Assembly (NCBI GenBank): GCA_946061355.1 | Contig: CAMGRE010000129.1 | Span: 1-6,929 of the forward strand | Reading direction: 5' to 3' | DNA length: 6,929 nt | DNA from: an uncultured bacterium | Lineage (GTDB): Bacteria; Bacillota; Clostridia; Lachnospirales; Lachnospiraceae | Part shown: positions 4,667 through 6,929 of the stretch, piece after piece | How the letters are laid out: each line of letters opens with the position of its first letter | How positions within the stretch are numbered: the stretch's first letter is position 1 | The notes under the pieces: generated by a model | Seen by the model: the letters and a program-made list of their open reading frames with translations, nothing else | Databases searched by the model: none | What the model was told of the DNA's origin: nothing | Translations under genes and position numbers: made by a program

Positions 4667-6929
4667 TCACATCAGCGTAAACAACTGCTCTGTCAAAAAC
4701 GCTGTCTCTTCATACTCAGATACTATTTTTGCTGCTTTCTCATGCTCCTGCAGAGTCACAGCAATCACAAAATCATTGATCCTGTTAAACCGGCTTCCCT
4801 GATATTCCCTGTCTGTATCACTCTTTTTTAACGTTCCCTCGGCCGAAAGCTTTTCCCGTCCGTCATGTTCTTCCATTATGTAATATTGTACGGCTTCTCC
4901 AAAGAACAGCACAAACTCTTTTGTATAGATTCCCCTTAAAATTCTGTGCATCCGTTCCGCCTTGCTCTGACCGGGCAGTGCTCCGTCTCCCTTCCAGATA
5001 TAGTGAAGGAAAACGGGATTTTCCGTATCTGCCTGCAACATTAACACAGTCCTGTCATGATGAAACTCTACTACAGGACAAACAGAAGAGAATTTATGGA
5101 AAAATTCAAAAAAGATTCCGCTTTCGGACATCAGTTCGCTGACAAATCTCCCTACCATCTCCTGATCCGCATCAGCCACATGTTCCTGCTCAGAAAGATA
5201 CTTCAGCATGGCAAGCCTGACGTATGGTTCCAGTGCATCGCCATCGCGGTACATTTTCCGGATCTGATCAAACATCCGCTTCGTCAGGAGCTGCCCATTG
5301 GTAAAATACTGATAAGACAGATGCGACAGATATCGCATTGCCGTCTCTGTCCTTCCTTCCGTCTCCAGATATCTGTCATATATCAGACCTTCTTCTTTCA
5401 AAAACTCTCCGGAAAAGAGCATCTGCTGCAAAAGTCTCTCTCCGATATGAGAATTTTCCACTTCAAAGCGGTCACAGGCAAACCAGATATCCCTGAGTTC
5501 TCTCGACGTTCCCTGATAATACTGTTCCAGATATCTCAGGATGCTCTCATTATATTTCCCGCGGTCAAATACATATTTTGCAATATCCGTAAGAATCGGC
5601 GTTTCACGAAATTCCGTGTACGACAGGATGTAGGCGGCAAGCCTGACAAGGATCCTGATGTCACAGCCTTCCACGTCAAACCGTTCCACCCACTTAAGCG
5701 CACGCTCATACATGCCTCTTCCGATCAGACTGCGCATCACGCTGTCCTGATCCCGTTTCTTCATAGATTCCGGCTTCAATCTTTCCAGAAGCGCTTCCAG
5801 CTCTGCCTCTTTATCATTTTCCTCATAATAATGCAACAGCTTGACCGCCATTTCACTATGGTACTCATCCGTGATCTGTTCCCTGTCAAGGAGTTCACTC
5901 ACATACCCGGCATTTTCCTCGGAAACCATACTGTAAAGATGTCCCTGCTCGCACAGATAGAGCACTCCTCCCGCGCTCTGCTCCAGGATCTTTTCAAACC
6001 CCAGATGTTCCGACACAGGATAGGCTACGGATTCTCTCCGGCACGGTATACTGCAAGAGAATCGGTTATGCTTTCCGTCCTCCAGAAGCAGTTCCACATC
6101 TGTGCTGTATACAGGCACGTATGCTACGCCGTCAGTCACCGGAAAGATTTCTTCCTCCTTCAGCTTTCCGTGAACTGCGATGACCCTGCGCATCCTCGGA
6201 TCTGCCACCGTAACCTTCTCTCCAAAGAAAAACCTTGTATATCCGCAACTCTCAAAACGCTTTATCATCTGCGGCTGCAACAGTTCCCGGCAAATACATG
6301 CCACATTATCATTAAAACGGTCTCTGACGAGCTGATCTTCCAGGAACCGCTCCATATCCGGAAGATAAGACCGGTAGAGTTCCGGATATTCTTCTTTATT
6401 GCGGATGACATAGGCATACAGATATGCATTCTGCTCCCAGGGAAGTTCACTATGGTACGCAAAATACAAAAGTGCGATGCGCGGTATTTCTTCCCCTCTG
6501 TTCAGGTCCACCGACATCATATAGTATTCGTACAGTCTTGTGAGCCTGAGTTCCCGTTTCACGCCCTCGCGGTACCACTGCAGATACTGTGGTCCCGTTT
6601 TGTTGCCCTTGATCAGCAATGCACAGATGGCTCTGAGCGTCTCATCATCCTTTTTTTGCTCATAACATACCCTGAGCACATACAGCATGCGTTCCGAATA
6701 CTGCTTCATACTGCTCGCAAGATAATGGATCTGACTGATGATCTCATCCGTCAGGCTGTTATACTTAGCCATGAAATTGAGCACCTGAACCACAAACGGC
6801 GTCAACTTCAACAGAAGCGCGGAATTATCCCTGACGAGCGCAGCCGCCTCCATATACCAGACAGGACTGTGACATCCCATCTCAAACTGATGTTCCAGGA
6901 ACAGCCATTTGCGGGACACACTGCGGTTG
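4667..6929 (-). CDS. Large helical-repeat protein, DUF5717-like, N-terminus outside the window
   Basis: At least 753 residues, open to the edge of the window. The first visible codons read NRS-V, so the GTG at 6919 should not be taken as a real start. Numbering from that GTG, about 30-225 is an alpha-solenoid of short helical pairs rich in Tyr, Leu and Arg (for example RLYEYYMMSVDLNRG then IPRIALLYFAYHSELPWEQ). About 228-298 is a beta-rich insert (FFFGEKVTVADPRMRRVIAV onward). A second solenoid runs about 305-605, a second beta domain about 612-700 (VVEFHHDRTVLMLQA, EFVLFFGEAVQYYIMEE), and a short helical tail ends the protein. No signal peptide, membrane helix or catalytic motif is visible in this part. 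The YYM(L)S-D and LYFAY-S signatures recall the DUF5717 family of Lachnospiraceae, whose members I recall as over 1000 residues, so several hundred residues may be missing. It precedes the ASKHA gene by 7 bp, which suggests a shared complex in which it serves as a scaffold (inference). Confidence 0.88.
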   Translation of the reverse strand, partial: NRSVSRKWLFLEHQFEMGCHSPVWYMEAAALVRDNSALLLKLTPFVVQVLNFMAKYNSLTDEIISQIHYLASSMKQYSERMLYVLRVCYEQKKDDETLRAICALLIKGNKTGPQYLQWYREGVKRELRLTRLYEYYMMSVDLNRGEEIPRIALLYFAYHSELPWEQNAYLYAYVIRNKEEYPELYRSYLPDMERFLEDQLVRDRFNDNVACICRELLQPQMIKRFESCGYTRFFFGEKVTVADPRMRRVIAVHGKLKEEEIFPVTDGVAYVPVYSTDVELLLEDGKHNRFSCSIPCRRESVAYPVSEHLGFEKILEQSAGGVLYLCEQGHLYSMVSEENAGYVSELLDREQITDEYHSEMAVKLLHYYEENDKEAELEALLERLKPESMKKRDQDSVMRSLIGRGMYERALKWVERFDVEGCDIRILVRLAAYILSYTEFRETPILTDIAKYVFDRGKYNESILRYLEQYYQGTSRELRDIWFACDRFEVENSHIGERLLQQMLFSGEFLKEEGLIYDRYLETEGRTETAMRYLSHLSYQYFTNGQLLTKRMFDQIRKMYRDGDALEPYVRLAMLKYLSEQEHVADADQEMVGRFVSELMSESGIFFEFFHKFSSVCPVVEFHHDRTVLMLQADTENPVFLHYIWKGDGALPGQSKAERMHRILRGIYTKEFVLFFGEAVQYYIMEEHDGREKLSAEGTLKKSDTDREYQGSRFNRINDFVIAVTLQEHEKAAKIVSEYEETAFLTEQLFTLM

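Overview
All six recognisable genes lie on the minus strand, so transcription runs from high to low coordinates. Purine-rich ribosome binding sites, roughly even GC content, tightly packed genes and two protein families that I recall as typical of Lachnospiraceae (DUF5717 and DUF5716) together point to a gut-type Clostridia member. This assignment rests on reading by eye; no database search was possible.

The right part (1308-6929) is one compact operon of four genes with junctions of 3 to 10 bp. In order of transcription it holds: a very large helical-repeat protein whose N-terminus lies outside the window (DUF5717-like, 4667-6929); an Hsp70/actin-fold protein with altered ATPase loops (DUF5716-like, 3352-4659); a 278-residue protein with TPR-like repeats in its C-terminal half (2505-3341); and a 397-residue coiled-coil protein with one transmembrane hairpin (1308-2501). 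The function of this set is not known to me. Its composition (scaffold, chaperone-like ASKHA protein, TPR adaptor, membrane anchor) suggests a membrane-attached multiprotein assembly. It is the best candidate here for an undescribed system.

The left part (1-1291) is a conventional polar amino-acid ABC importer. It has its own sigma-A-type promoter (1262-1291), a lipoprotein substrate-binding protein (324-1214) and the first 91 residues of the permease (1-273). The ATPase gene presumably follows outside the window. No terminator is visible between the two operons, so some readthrough from the unknown operon into the transporter genes is possible.

There is no stretch over 300 bases without a gene. 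The gaps are 274-323 (no clear signal), 1215-1307 (promoter, inverted repeat, ribosome binding site) and junctions of a few bases. I saw no RNA gene, mobile element or CRISPR array. A perfect 26-bp palindrome inside the TPR-protein gene (2602-2627) is the one striking DNA-level signal.
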